Shown here: one piece after another, positions 1-7,965 of the stretch | Layout of the letters: every line of letters starts with the position of its first letter | Numbering within the stretch: position 1 is the first letter of the stretch | NCBI GenBank assembly: GCA_038046785.1 | Contig: JBBSVM010000003.1 | Coordinates: 276,773-340,772, forward strand | DNA: 64,000 nucleotides | Reading direction: 5' to 3' | From: JAHFTW01 sp038046785 | GTDB taxonomy: Archaea > Thermoplasmatota > E2 > JACPAO01 > JAHFTW01 | The notes under the pieces: generated by a model | The model's input: only the letters and a program-made list of their open reading frames with translations | The model's database searches: none | What the model was told of the DNA's origin: nothing | Translations under genes and position numbers: made by a program

Positions 1-24
1 GCTTCCCATCGAGGTGACCAAAAC

Positions 25-735
25 ATGACCATCAGCAGACCCGACCCCCGCGGCAACCCCGGCGTTCTCATCGCCGTCGAAGGCGTGGACGGCTCCGGCA
101 AATCCACCCAGGTGCGGCTGCTCTACGAGTGGCTCAAAGGATTGGGCTGCCGCGTCTACTTCAGCGAGTGGAACAGCAGCGATCTCGTGCGCGGCGCGAC
201 GAAGCGCGGCAAGAAGGAGCAGACCCTCACGCCGACCACCTTCAGCCTGGTGCACGCCACCGATTTCGCGGACCGCTACGAGCGGCAAATCCTGCCTCGC
301 CTTGAGGCGGGCTGGATGGTTCTCTGCGACCGCTACATGTACACCGCCTTCGCGCGCGACCAGACGCGCGGCTGCGACCCTGCTTGGCTGCGCCGCACCT
401 ACAGTTTCGCCGCCAAGCCGGACATCACTTTCTACTACGACCTGCCGCGCGAGGTGGCGCTCAACCGCATCCTGGCGGGCCGCCCGAGCATCAAGTACCA
501 CGAAGCGGGCATGGATCTTCGCCTGAGCAGCGACATCGAAGAGTCGTTCAAGCTGTTCCAGGGCCGCATCATGCAGCAGTACCTCGCCATGGTGAAGCCG
601 GACGGGTTTCAAGTCATGGACGCCACACTTGGCATCCACGCGCAGCAGGAGCGCATGCGCGCCGTCGTGCGCGAGCGCATCGACCTCGCGGCCTTCCAGA
701 CCAAGTCGCGCATCTACCAGGGGGTGGCAGCGTGA
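25..735 (+). CDS. tmk: Thymidylate kinase (dTMP kinase)
   Basis: A 236-residue P-loop nucleoside monophosphate kinase that would phosphorylate dTMP to dTDP in the cytosol. The Walker A loop GVDGSGKST lies at residues 20-28, and the DRY motif typical of thymidylate kinases is at about 102-104 (CDRYMYT). The length suits the family. The stop codon overlaps the GTG of a second kinase-like gene by 4 nt (GTGA), so the two are translationally coupled. The sequence does not prove which nucleotide is used. The LID region (residues about 150-175) is not obviously canonical, so another NMP substrate is possible. Confidence 0.85.
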   Translation: MTISRPDPRGNPGVLIAVEGVDGSGKSTQVRLLYEWLKGLGCRVYFSEWNSSDLVRGATKRGKKEQTLTPTTFSLVHATDFADRYERQILPRLEAGWMVLCDRYMYTAFARDQTRGCDPAWLRRTYSFAAKPDITFYYDLPREVALNRILAGRPSIKYHEAGMDLRLSSDIEESFKLFQGRIMQQYLAMVKPDGFQVMDATLGIHAQQERMRAVVRERIDLAAFQTKSRIYQGVAA

Positions 736-1511
736 GCCCCGCCTCCAAGCAGGCGACCAAGAAGGCGCCGCGCTCCAAGCCCGCTTCTTCGCCACTGGTC
801 CGGAGCAAGAAAGTGGCAGGCAAGCGCTGCTACGGCACCGCTCCGCCCGGCGCCGACCTGGAAGCGCTGCAAGGAAAACTCATCGTGCTCGAGGGGCAGG
901 ACTCCTCGGGCCGCAGCACCCATGTCAGCCTCCTCTCCAAATGGCTGCAGCAGGAGGGCTACGCCGTCGTCGAAGTGGGCATCAAACGCAGCGCCCTCGT
1001 CGCCCCGGAGTTGGAAGAGGCGCGCCGCGGCAACACGCTCAGCCCGCGCACGATGAGCCTGTTCTACGCCACCGACTTCTACGACCAGCTCGAGAACCGC
1101 ATCGTCCCCGCTCTGCGCGCTGGCGCCGTCGTGCTCGCCGACCGCTACATCTTCACGCTCATGGCGCGCGACCTTGTGCGCGGCGCCGACGAGGCGTGGG
1201 TCAAGAACCTCTACAGCAAGGCGATCGTCCCGGACGCCCTCATCTATTTGCAGGCGAGCCCGCGCACCCTGCTCGAACGCCGCCTTGAGGCGCACCCCGA
1301 CCTCGACTACTGGGAGTCCGGCATGGACCTCGGCTTGAGCCGCGACTGGTATGAATCGTTCCTCGCCTACCAGCGCCGCATGAGCCAGCTCTTCCACAAA
1401 CTCATCCCGGAGTACGGCTTCGATGTGGTGAACGCCAACCGCAGCGTCCCGGTCGTCCACCGCGAACTGCAAAGCAAGATGCAGGCGTTCTTGGCCGGAT
1501 GGAAGACCTAG
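732..1511 (+). CDS. Thymidylate-kinase-like paralogue with altered Walker A
   Basis: A 259-residue paralogue of the upstream kinase. GTG at 732 is chosen because it overlaps the previous stop (GTGA) and is followed by a Lys/Ser-rich tail of about 45 residues before the kinase fold. The P-loop reads GQDSSGRST (residues 55-63): the invariant lysine is replaced by arginine. The DRY motif is kept at about 137-139 (ADRYIFT). Both proteins share the order P-loop, TxxTxSLxxATDF, DRY and GMDLxLS, so they arose by duplication. The loss of the Walker lysine suggests reduced or changed catalysis, perhaps as a partner of the first protein (inference). Confidence 0.8.
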   Translation: MSPASKQATKKAPRSKPASSPLVRSKKVAGKRCYGTAPPGADLEALQGKLIVLEGQDSSGRSTHVSLLSKWLQQEGYAVVEVGIKRSALVAPELEEARRGNTLSPRTMSLFYATDFYDQLENRIVPALRAGAVVLADRYIFTLMARDLVRGADEAWVKNLYSKAIVPDALIYLQASPRTLLERRLEAHPDLDYWESGMDLGLSRDWYESFLAYQRRMSQLFHKLIPEYGFDVVNANRSVPVVHRELQSKMQAFLAGWKT

Positions 1512-1580
1512 GCCAATCTACAGGAACTATGGAGCGGTGCCATCATATCGCACCCCTTTCTCGACCGTCTTGTCCATCCC

Positions 1581-2012
1581 ATGCGCCCTGATTCTGACCT
1601 CCCCGTTGTGCCCCTGGCCAGCCCGGCCTCCAACAAGCCGACCGCGGCCGCCGCGGCCCCCGCAAAGAAAGCGCGAAAGGTGACTCCCAAGAAGCCGGTG
1701 AAGCAAGGCGTGCGCAAGAGCCCCGCCAAGAAGAGCGAAGGAGCCGCCTTGGTCGCCGCCGAGTTGGAGCAACTCTCCGCCCACTGGCGTCAGTCGCTCT
1801 TGGCGCACAAGTTGCACACCGAGGCGCGCTTCCTTGAGCTGCGCAAGGCGGTGTCCGGCAAGGGCGCCAAGATGAGCCTGAACGCCAAAGAGGCGGCCAA
1901 AGTGCGGGCCGTCTTGCGCGGCGTGAAGCTCAAGCCCAAGAAGGGACGCGTCCGCGACCTGCGCGCCGTGGACGAGGCGCTGAAGTCGGTCCTGCGCCGC
2001 GTCGAGAGCTAA
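1581..2012 (+). CDS. Hypothetical Lys/Ala-rich protein
   Basis: A 143-residue protein not assigned to a family. The first 55 residues are low-complexity Ala/Pro/Lys, like the tails of several other proteins in this window (for example the DUF1801 genes). The C-terminal 85 residues are predicted to be helical and very basic. A TATA-like CATATCG at about 1543-1549 could start a transcript just upstream of the ATG, so it may be separate from the kinase pair. It ends close to a convergent transporter gene, with repeats between them. A nucleic-acid-binding role is possible from the charge only. Confidence 0.55.
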   Translation: MRPDSDLPVVPLASPASNKPTAAAAAPAKKARKVTPKKPVKQGVRKSPAKKSEGAALVAAELEQLSAHWRQSLLAHKLHTEARFLELRKAVSGKGAKMSLNAKEAAKVRAVLRGVKLKPKKGRVRDLRAVDEALKSVLRRVES

Positions 2013-2019
2013 CTCCGAC

Positions 2020-2152
2020 GCTCATTCGGCTGGAAATAGGCCGGGAGCGAAGCCCCCCGGTCAATCTCCAGCCGGATTTACTCCGGCTGGAAATAGAAAC
2101 GGACCGGAAGGTCCGACTCAATCTCCAGCCTGATTCATTCAGGCTGGAAATA
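2020..2152. repeat. 57-bp tandem repeats with two conserved hairpins
   Basis: The motif GGCTGGAAATAG starts at 2028, 2085 and 2142, exactly 57 bp apart. Each unit has a variable hairpin (CGGACC/GGTCCG in one unit, CCGGG/CCCGG in the other) followed by a stem-loop CCAGCCGGA/TCCGGCTGG or CCAGCCTGA/TCAGGCTGG. The base change in the last stem is compensated on the other arm, which supports a selected structure. The array sits between two convergent genes and the third copy encodes the last residues (YFQPE) of the permease. It may act as a two-way terminator. Confidence 0.8.
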
Positions 2153-4456
2153 GCGCTGCACGGTGAGGAGGCGGCGCCCGAGCCAGTGGCTGTTCGAGCG
2201 TTCGGCGGCGACACGCACCAGGAGGACGTTCCCCGAAGCGCGGTCGGCAATCTCCTGGGTGCGCGGGCCGAGCAGGCTGCGACGCCACGGGCGCGGCGCG
2301 AGGCTTGCCCCCACCACGACGAGGTCCTGGTTGCGGCTTGCTTCCAAGAGGATTTTGACCGGGTCGCCGCTCGCGAACTGCGTCTCGGAGTTGGCTCCCA
2401 AAACGGCGGACTGGGCAACGACCGCTTGGGTGCGGGCACGCTCGCCCTCCGTGTCGGATTCCGTGAGGATGTGCAAGATGCGCGTCTGGCCGCCCGCCGC
2501 CTTGGCGATGGCGCTGCCAAGCCGGATGCCAAGCGCCGCCTGCGTTCCCGCCGTGACGAGAACGCGGCCGCCCGCCACGTCGGGGGTGCGCAGCCGCAGC
2601 ATGGCGAGGTCGCAGGGCGGGTAAGCAAGCAGGCCGCTGGTGGGCTGACCCACGGTGGCGCGCGACTGACCGCTCATCAAGAGGAGGCTGGCACCCTCTT
2701 CCTGGACCGCGTCCCGCACCAACTCCTCCAGACTGTGACCGATGCGCACCATCGTGGTGCCAGGAACACCGGCGGGGAGGGCGGAACGCGCCTCTGCGAG
2801 GAGGGTGCGGTCGCGGCTCATGGCGACGCCTTCCGACAGCGGCGTCACCTCGGGGACCAGAATCGGCTGCAGGAAGACCACTTCGCCATCGAGGCTCTGG
2901 GCCACGGCGCCGGCGGTGCGGCTGAGCGCGCGCGCCATGCTCGGGGCGGGGCTCAGCAGGAGGACCAAGATGCGGTAGCTGCGCCGGTCCGCGCGCACGA
3001 CGGGGAGCGGGATGAGCGGCAGCGGCGTCGGCTCGCCGGCCCCCTCGCGGCGACGCACGTAGAGGTAGTAGGCGGCAAGCCCGACGGCAAGCCACACCAA
3101 GGTGACGTACCACGCCAACGGGGAATACTTGAACAGATAGACGGCAAGGAAGAACTTCGTGATGATGCCGACGATGGGGATGTAAGGGAAGAGCGGGGCA
3201 CGGAAGCCGAACCGGTCGGCCGGGATGGTCTTGCGGAGCTTGATGTAAGCGAGGTTCACCAGCAGGAACAGCAGCAGGAACATGACGTCGGCCGACGCGG
3301 CGACCGCTTCGATGGGAAGCAGCGCCACGGCGAGCGCGAGGATGCCGGAGCCGAGGACGGCGGTGTGCGGGGTGCGCCGTTTGGGGTGGACTTTGCCGAA
3401 GACGCGCGGCAGGTTGCCGTCGCGGCCCATGGCGAAGCTGACGCGGCTCGATGAGTAGATGGTGGCGTTGAGCGCCGTCAACTGCAGAAGCAGCGCGGCG
3501 CCGGCGATGACGACGGTGCCGTACGGCATAATCTGCGCCGCCGCCGTGGCAAGCGCGCGCTCCTTGAGCAGGCCGAGGTAGAGCCAGCTCGGCCCCCCGT
3601 CCGGCGCCTGCGTCGCCCCGAGGGCGATGAAGGCGATGAGAAGCATGATGACCCAGACGATGAGGAAACTCGCCCAGATGGCGCGCGGGATGTTGCGGCG
3701 CGGGTTCTGGATTTCCTCCGACGTCTGCGAGATGATTTCATAGCCTTCGAACGCGATGAAGGTGATGCCCATCGCAAGGAAGGTGTTGGAGAGGCCGCCG
3801 AGCGTTCCGGAGTTGCCAAAAAACGGGAAGAGGTTGCTGTTCACCAGATCGGGGACCTGCGCGACGCGCCACAGGCCGAAGCCGATGAAGACGAGGACGA
3901 CGAGGAGGACGAAACTGTTGACGACGTTCTCCGCCTTGATGCCGACTTTGACGCCGACATAGTTGAGGCCAACAAACAGCGCACAGAGCGAGAGCGCCAG
4001 CGCCTTGAGCATGAAGAGCGACTCGTGTTCGAGCCAGCCCGCGTAGTGGGCAAGCGTGAAAATGAACGCGGCGGCGGCGATGGAGTAGAGCGAACAGGCG
4101 ATGACGTGGCTGAACCAGCTGAACCAGCCGCCCAAGAAGCCCCAAGGCTGGCCCATGCCCTGTTTGACCCACAAGTACCCCCCACCGGCGTCGTTGGAGG
4201 CGGAGCCCAACTCGGCGTAGACCAGCAGGGTCGGAATCGTGATCAGGCCATTGAGAAACAGCGCCAGGAGAACGGCGGGGCCCGCAACATCCGCAGCAAG
4301 TCCCATCAAAACGAAGACGCCGCCACCCATGAGGGCGCCAACGCCCATCATGGTGGCGTCGAGCATGGTGATTTCGCGCGCCAACTTGACCTCGCCCTCC
4401 GGCTCGGCAGCGGCCGGCGACGGCGGGGGGGCGGGCGTGGACGGAGACTCCACCAC
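2135..4456 (-). CDS. APC-family amino acid permease with C-terminal universal stress domains
   Basis: A 773-residue membrane transporter. Residues about 28-470 form some 12 membrane segments of the amino acid-polyamine-organocation family; the N-terminal TM1 region (MMGVGALMGGGVFVLMG) carries the glycine-rich substrate-binding pattern. After the last helix and an RRRE linker, residues about 490-760 contain two UspA-like alpha/beta repeats, as in known archaeal and bacterial APC-Usp fusions where the cytosolic tail regulates transport. The substrate is unknown. The GTG start at 4456 precedes an Ala/Pro-rich cytosolic N-terminus. The C-terminus is encoded inside the 57-bp repeat array. Confidence 0.85.
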   Translation of the reverse strand: MVESPSTPAPPPSPAAAEPEGEVKLAREITMLDATMMGVGALMGGGVFVLMGLAADVAGPAVLLALFLNGLITIPTLLVYAELGSASNDAGGGYLWVKQGMGQPWGFLGGWFSWFSHVIACSLYSIAAAAFIFTLAHYAGWLEHESLFMLKALALSLCALFVGLNYVGVKVGIKAENVVNSFVLLVVLVFIGFGLWRVAQVPDLVNSNLFPFFGNSGTLGGLSNTFLAMGITFIAFEGYEIISQTSEEIQNPRRNIPRAIWASFLIVWVIMLLIAFIALGATQAPDGGPSWLYLGLLKERALATAAAQIMPYGTVVIAGAALLLQLTALNATIYSSSRVSFAMGRDGNLPRVFGKVHPKRRTPHTAVLGSGILALAVALLPIEAVAASADVMFLLLFLLVNLAYIKLRKTIPADRFGFRAPLFPYIPIVGIITKFFLAVYLFKYSPLAWYVTLVWLAVGLAAYYLYVRRREGAGEPTPLPLIPLPVVRADRRSYRILVLLLSPAPSMARALSRTAGAVAQSLDGEVVFLQPILVPEVTPLSEGVAMSRDRTLLAEARSALPAGVPGTTMVRIGHSLEELVRDAVQEEGASLLLMSGQSRATVGQPTSGLLAYPPCDLAMLRLRTPDVAGGRVLVTAGTQAALGIRLGSAIAKAAGGQTRILHILTESDTEGERARTQAVVAQSAVLGANSETQFASGDPVKILLEASRNQDLVVVGASLAPRPWRRSLLGPRTQEIADRASGNVLLVRVAAERSNSHWLGRRLLTVQRYFQPE

Positions 4457-4523
4457 GCTCGCGAGTTTGGTGCTTGACGTAAGGGTGCTGGTGCTTTTCT
4501 TAGGAGAAAATTAGAGCGGGGGT

Positions 4524-4626
4524 CCAGGGGGCGTAGCCCCCTGGCAGGAGATAGCCTTGGGCGCAGCAGCGCCCAAGGCGCTCTCCTGCACTTCGAACGA
4601 GCGAAGCGAGTGAGAAGTGCAGGAGA
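4524..4626. repeat. Hairpin cluster repeating the tRNA-Leu 3' end
   Basis: Three inverted repeats lie between the permease start and tRNA-Leu. One is CCAGGGGGC/GCCCCCTGG (4524-4544). A nested stem runs 4544-4589: GCAGGAGA pairs with TCTCCTGC, enclosing GCCTTGGGCGC/GCGCCCAAGGC. A perfect 13-bp repeat pairs TCTCCTGCACTTC (4582-4594) with GAAGTGCAGGAGA (4614-4626). The last arm overlaps the 3' acceptor strand of tRNA-Leu, so the acceptor sequence occurs three times within 85 bp in alternating orientation. It could be a terminator or RNA-processing structure, or a trace of integration at the tRNA. Confidence 0.75.
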
Positions 4627-4701
4627 TCGGATTCGAACCGATGAACCACAAAGGACTAGCACCTCAAGCTAGCGCCGTAGGCCAGGCTTGGCAACTCCTG
4701 C
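4618..4701 (-). tRNA. tRNA-Leu(GAG)
   Basis: An 84-nt class II tRNA. Acceptor arms GCAGGAG/CTCCTGC pair fully, with discriminator A. The anticodon arm is CTAGC-TTGAGGT-GCTAG (anticodon GAG, codons CUC/CUU). There is a long variable arm and a T-arm ATCGG-TTCGAAT-CCGAT. No CCA is encoded and there is no intron. It lies 83 bp downstream of tRNA-Ser on the same strand, probably in one transcript. Confidence 0.93.
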
Positions 4702-4784
4702 GGGTGGGGGCGGGTGGGAAAGAGGGGTGGGAGGAGGGTGCGCGGGCGCGACTGCGCCCGCGCTCGGGTCCCAAGGGGCCCAAG

Positions 4785-4867
4785 CGCGAGGAGAGAGATT
4801 TGAACTCTCATGCCCAGGGGGCACGGCCTTAGCAGGGCCGCGCAATACCAGGTTATGCGATCCCCGC
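4785..4867 (-). tRNA. tRNA-Ser(GCT)
   Basis: An 83-nt class II tRNA. The acceptor is GCGGGGA/TCCTCGC with one G-U pair and discriminator G, as expected for serine. The D-stem is a short GCA/TGC. The anticodon arm is CGGCC-CTGCTAA-GGCCG (anticodon GCU, codons AGC/AGU), the variable arm includes TGCCCCCTGGGCA, and the T-arm is GAGAG-TTCAAAT-CTCTC. No CCA is encoded. Confidence 0.9.
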
Positions 4868-4918
4868 ACGCTGCGAACCGCGCGACTTGGGGGGGGCTTT
4901 TAACCGTTCTTGGCGCCC

Positions 4919-5959
4919 TCAAAGGGGAGGCGCGGAGCCCGAAGTGTAACCCGGCAGGTCGTGCGGGGCGAGGGGGGCACGCAGGCTGTTGTTGCGCAGC
5001 CCCTGGACGACCGAGGTGATGGCGGCGGCATCCACGCCGTAGTGGCGGTAGAGGTCCTTCGGGTCGCCGGACTGGGTAAAACCGTCCTGGACGCCGACGC
5101 GCCACAGTTTGGCGGCGACTCCCTCACCGGCGAGGCACTCCGCGACCGCGGAGCCGAGGCCGTTGTGGATGAAGTGGTCCTCGGCGCTCACAACGTAGCC
5201 GGTTTCGCGGCCCGCCTTGGCGATGAGGGTGCGGTCAATCGGCTTGACAGAACCCATGGCGATGACACGGACGCTCAGACCCTTGGTCTTGAGTTCCTTG
5301 GCTGCGGCGAGTCCCTCGGCAACTTGCGGGCCGTTGGCGATGATGGTGGCGTCGGAGCCGTCGGCAAGGACGTGCCCTTTGCCCCACTGGAACTCGTAAT
5401 CCTCAGGGAAAATCACGGGAACCGCGGCGCGTGTGCTGCGCATGTAGGCGGGGCCGGGCCGCATGTACATGGCGAGGACGGCGCTCGCGGCCTCGACGGC
5501 GTCGCAGGGGGCAACGACGCCCATGTGCGGCAGGGTGCGGAAGACGCCGATGTCCTCCAGCGAGTGGGCCGAGGAGCCATCCTGACCGGTGATGAGGCCG
5601 CCGTGGCTGCCGCAGAATTTGACGTTGAGCTTCTGGCGCGCGACGCAGTTGCGAATCTGCTCCCAGCCGCGCTGCAGGAAGATGGCGAACGTGCTGGCAA
5701 ACGGGGTCTTGCCCATGTGGGCCAGGCCGGCGGCAGTGACGACCATGTCCTGCTCCGAGATGCCCATCTGGTAGAAGCGATTCGGGTACTCGCGCGCGAA
5801 CCAGTGCGAGCGCGTCGATTCGGCCAGGTCGGCGTCGAGGGCGACGACGTCGGCGTGGGTGCGGCCCACTTCAAGGAGGCCCTTGCCGTATCCGTCGCGA
5901 CTGCTCACCTTGTCGCCGAGCTTCCAACCGTGCGGGACGCCGCCTGCGGAGCCGCCCAT
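4919..5959 (-). CDS. Transketolase, C-terminal subunit
   Basis: A 346-residue protein equal to the pyrimidine-binding and C-terminal domains of transketolase. It would work with the N-terminal subunit encoded upstream to move two-carbon units between sugar phosphates. The region around RFYQMGISEQDMVVTAAGLA carries the conserved glutamate that activates the thiamine ring, followed by a GSHGGLITGQDGSSAHS loop typical of the family. The start ATG overlaps the upstream stop (TAATG). The split arrangement is usual in archaea. In this genome the two halves are separated by a small membrane-protein gene. Confidence 0.93.
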   Translation of the reverse strand: MGGSAGGVPHGWKLGDKVSSRDGYGKGLLEVGRTHADVVALDADLAESTRSHWFAREYPNRFYQMGISEQDMVVTAAGLAHMGKTPFASTFAIFLQRGWEQIRNCVARQKLNVKFCGSHGGLITGQDGSSAHSLEDIGVFRTLPHMGVVAPCDAVEAASAVLAMYMRPGPAYMRSTRAAVPVIFPEDYEFQWGKGHVLADGSDATIIANGPQVAEGLAAAKELKTKGLSVRVIAMGSVKPIDRTLIAKAGRETGYVVSAEDHFIHNGLGSAVAECLAGEGVAAKLWRVGVQDGFTQSGDPKDLYRHYGVDAAAITSVVQGLRNNSLRAPLAPHDLPGYTSGSAPPL

Positions 5960-6144
5960 TAGGCCACCGCCTTCTTGCCGAACTTGCCGACGAGGCCGAA
6001 CACTGCGGCTGCGACGAAGAAGCCGCCGGCCGCCGAGAGACCGATAACGGCCGGGAGCGGGAGTCCGAAGAATACGAACGCGATGAGGACGACGGCGATG
6101 CTAAACAGGACCTGAGCGACGCGGCCCCAGGGAATCTGCGTCAT
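5959..6144 (-). CDS. Small two-helix membrane protein inside the transketolase operon
   Basis: A 61-residue protein with two hydrophobic segments (about residues 8-28 and 32-52) and a basic C-terminus (GKFGKKAVA). The start at 6144 is chosen because its ATG overlaps the stop of the transketolase N-subunit (ATGA); its own stop overlaps the start of the C-subunit (TAATG). This strict coupling argues that it is a real gene and is made in step with the enzyme. No family is recognised. A role in tethering the enzyme to the membrane is conceivable but unsupported. Confidence 0.7.
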   Translation of the reverse strand: MTQIPWGRVAQVLFSIAVVLIAFVFFGLPLPAVIGLSAAGGFFVAAAVFGLVGKFGKKAVA

Positions 6145-7022
6145 GCCGCCACCTCCGGCGTCCATTTCTCTCCAAGCTCCGCCATCGCCTTGACCATCTC
6201 ATCCTTGGTGAGGGCGCGGCCGTGGAACTCTGGTTTTCCAATCATGAAGCTGACACCGTGGCCTTTGTCGGTGTTCATGACGAGGCACTGCGGCTGGCCG
6301 ACGACCGCGTCCGCTTCGTCGTACGCCTTGAGGATGGCGGCGAGGTCGTGGCCAGGCACCGTCTTGGTCCAGAACCCGAACGCCTTGAACTTCGCCTCGA
6401 TGTCACCGAGGTCCTTGACGTCTTTCGTCCAGCCGTCAATCTGGATCTTGTTGGCGTCCACGATGACGCAGACGTTGTCGAGCTTGCGGTGGCTGCTGGT
6501 GAGGGCGGACTCCCAGATGTTGCCCTCCTGCAGTTCGCCGTCGCCAAGCACCACGTAGACGGAGCCTTTGCGGCCGTCGATGCGTTTGGCGAGGGCGATG
6601 CCGTTGCCGTAGCCGAGCCCCATGCCGAGGCTGCCGGTGCTCATCTCGACGCCGGGGATTTTGCGGTCGGCGTGGCCCTGCAGGAGACTGCCGAAGCGGC
6701 GCAGCTTGGCGAACTCCGTCTTGGGGAAGAAGCCCAGGTCGCCGAGCACGGCGTAGAGGCCGGGGGCGCAGTGGCCCTTGGAGAGGATGAAAATGTCCCG
6801 ATCCGGGTCCTTCGGGTTCTGCGGGCTGACATTCACCTTGTTGTAGTACAGGGCGACGAGGAACTCCGCCATCGAGAAGGAGCCGCCCGGGTGGCCAGAG
6901 CCGGCACCGTAGGTCATCTTGAGGGTCTCGACGCGCGCCTGGCGGGCTTTCTCCCCAAGTTCCGCGAGCGACAGGTTCCCCGGCACAGCCGCGCCACCCC
7001 GCCGTTGCCCATAAGGCTTCAT
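6141..7022 (-). CDS. Transketolase, N-terminal subunit
   Basis: A 293-residue thiamine-diphosphate-binding half of transketolase. The ThDP/Mg motif begins at GDGELQEGNIWE and continues to the asparagine-containing VIVDANKIQ. Substrate and cofactor histidines lie in SGHPGGS and SKGHCAPGLY. The length is that of split archaeal enzymes. It is first in a three-gene operon with 4-nt and 1-nt overlaps. Function: non-oxidative pentose phosphate interconversion, giving ribose and erythrose phosphates. Confidence 0.93.
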   Translation of the reverse strand: MKPYGQRRGGAAVPGNLSLAELGEKARQARVETLKMTYGAGSGHPGGSFSMAEFLVALYYNKVNVSPQNPKDPDRDIFILSKGHCAPGLYAVLGDLGFFPKTEFAKLRRFGSLLQGHADRKIPGVEMSTGSLGMGLGYGNGIALAKRIDGRKGSVYVVLGDGELQEGNIWESALTSSHRKLDNVCVIVDANKIQIDGWTKDVKDLGDIEAKFKAFGFWTKTVPGHDLAAILKAYDEADAVVGQPQCLVMNTDKGHGVSFMIGKPEFHGRALTKDEMVKAMAELGEKWTPEVAA

Positions 7023-7108
7023 CCGGAACGCCCCGCCCGCCCACCCCCAGCCGCGCCCCGCGCTCCCCTTACAGAAACCTCTTGAATCGCCCCGGCTGGT
7101 GGCGATGC

Positions 7109-7936
7109 ATGCGCACCATTCTCCTGGTGGGACTGCTCAGCACGATGGCCCTGGCCGGCTGCACCTCCGGTCCCGGCCTCTACACCTGCTTGGCCGGCCC
7201 CGGCGCCGGAACGGAAATTGACCTCGCCACGGTGGCAGGATCCGACGCGGAGGGCTTCAACCCGGAGTCCGCCTGCCCGCAGCCGGTCGCCCCGAGCACC
7301 GCCTTCGTCAACCTCCCTCTCACCTTCCAGGCCTACACGCCGGCCACCGTGACCTGGACCGTCCTCCCCGGCTCCTACGCCGAGGGCCACGCGATGCTCA
7401 GCGTCCTCAAGGGCAGCCACCACCCCATCACGGCGGCGGCCCCGACGGCGGCGGATTACGCGTTCGAGTACGGCAAGAAGGAGCACCAGAACATCCCGAC
7501 CGACCCGTTCGCCCAGACCCTCACCTTCGACGCTCCCGGCACCCGCTACGTCCGTCTCTTCGCCAACGTGCGCGGCGAAGGCCTCACCGAGACCCCCTAC
7601 TGGAGCGAGGAGGTCAAGATCACCATCGACCCGGTCGCCGCGACCGGCAACACCGTCACCATCACCAAGCCCGCGGGTGAGTTCCAGGGCAAGCTCGTCG
7701 CCGACTCCGCCTTCAAACTTGGCGATGCCGTGCAGATCACGAACGACGACCTGCGCCCGCAAACGTTCAGTTTCGTGAAGGTCCCGCCGGGCTTCACCAA
7801 GCCGCAGGATGTCGAACTCGCAAACGGGGCCACTTCGGCCCCCCTGCTGCTCAACATCCCGGGCGGCTACACGGTGAGCGTCAATTCGCTCCCCGGCGCC
7901 CAGGAATTCACCTTCAACGTCCCGCTTCCCGAGTAA
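7109..7936 (+). CDS. Secreted lipoprotein with possible cupredoxin-like C-terminus
   Basis: A 275-residue exported protein. The start at ATG 7109 gives a clean lipoprotein signal, MRTILLVGLLSTMALAGC, with the lipobox LAGC. The rest is beta-rich. The last 80 residues (ITNDDLRPQTFSFVKVPPG onward, ending QEFTFNVPLPE) look like the Greek-key edge of a cupredoxin or immunoglobulin-like fold, but I see no convincing copper-ligand set. A CTTACAGAAA box at about 7071-7080 could be the promoter. It is divergent from the transketolase operon. The function is not recognised. Confidence 0.65.
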   Translation: MRTILLVGLLSTMALAGCTSGPGLYTCLAGPGAGTEIDLATVAGSDAEGFNPESACPQPVAPSTAFVNLPLTFQAYTPATVTWTVLPGSYAEGHAMLSVLKGSHHPITAAAPTAADYAFEYGKKEHQNIPTDPFAQTLTFDAPGTRYVRLFANVRGEGLTETPYWSEEVKITIDPVAATGNTVTITKPAGEFQGKLVADSAFKLGDAVQITNDDLRPQTFSFVKVPPGFTKPQDVELANGATSAPLLLNIPGGYTVSVNSLPGAQEFTFNVPLPE

Positions 7937-7965
7937 TCTAAACGGCCTCTCGGCCTCCTGCGCTC

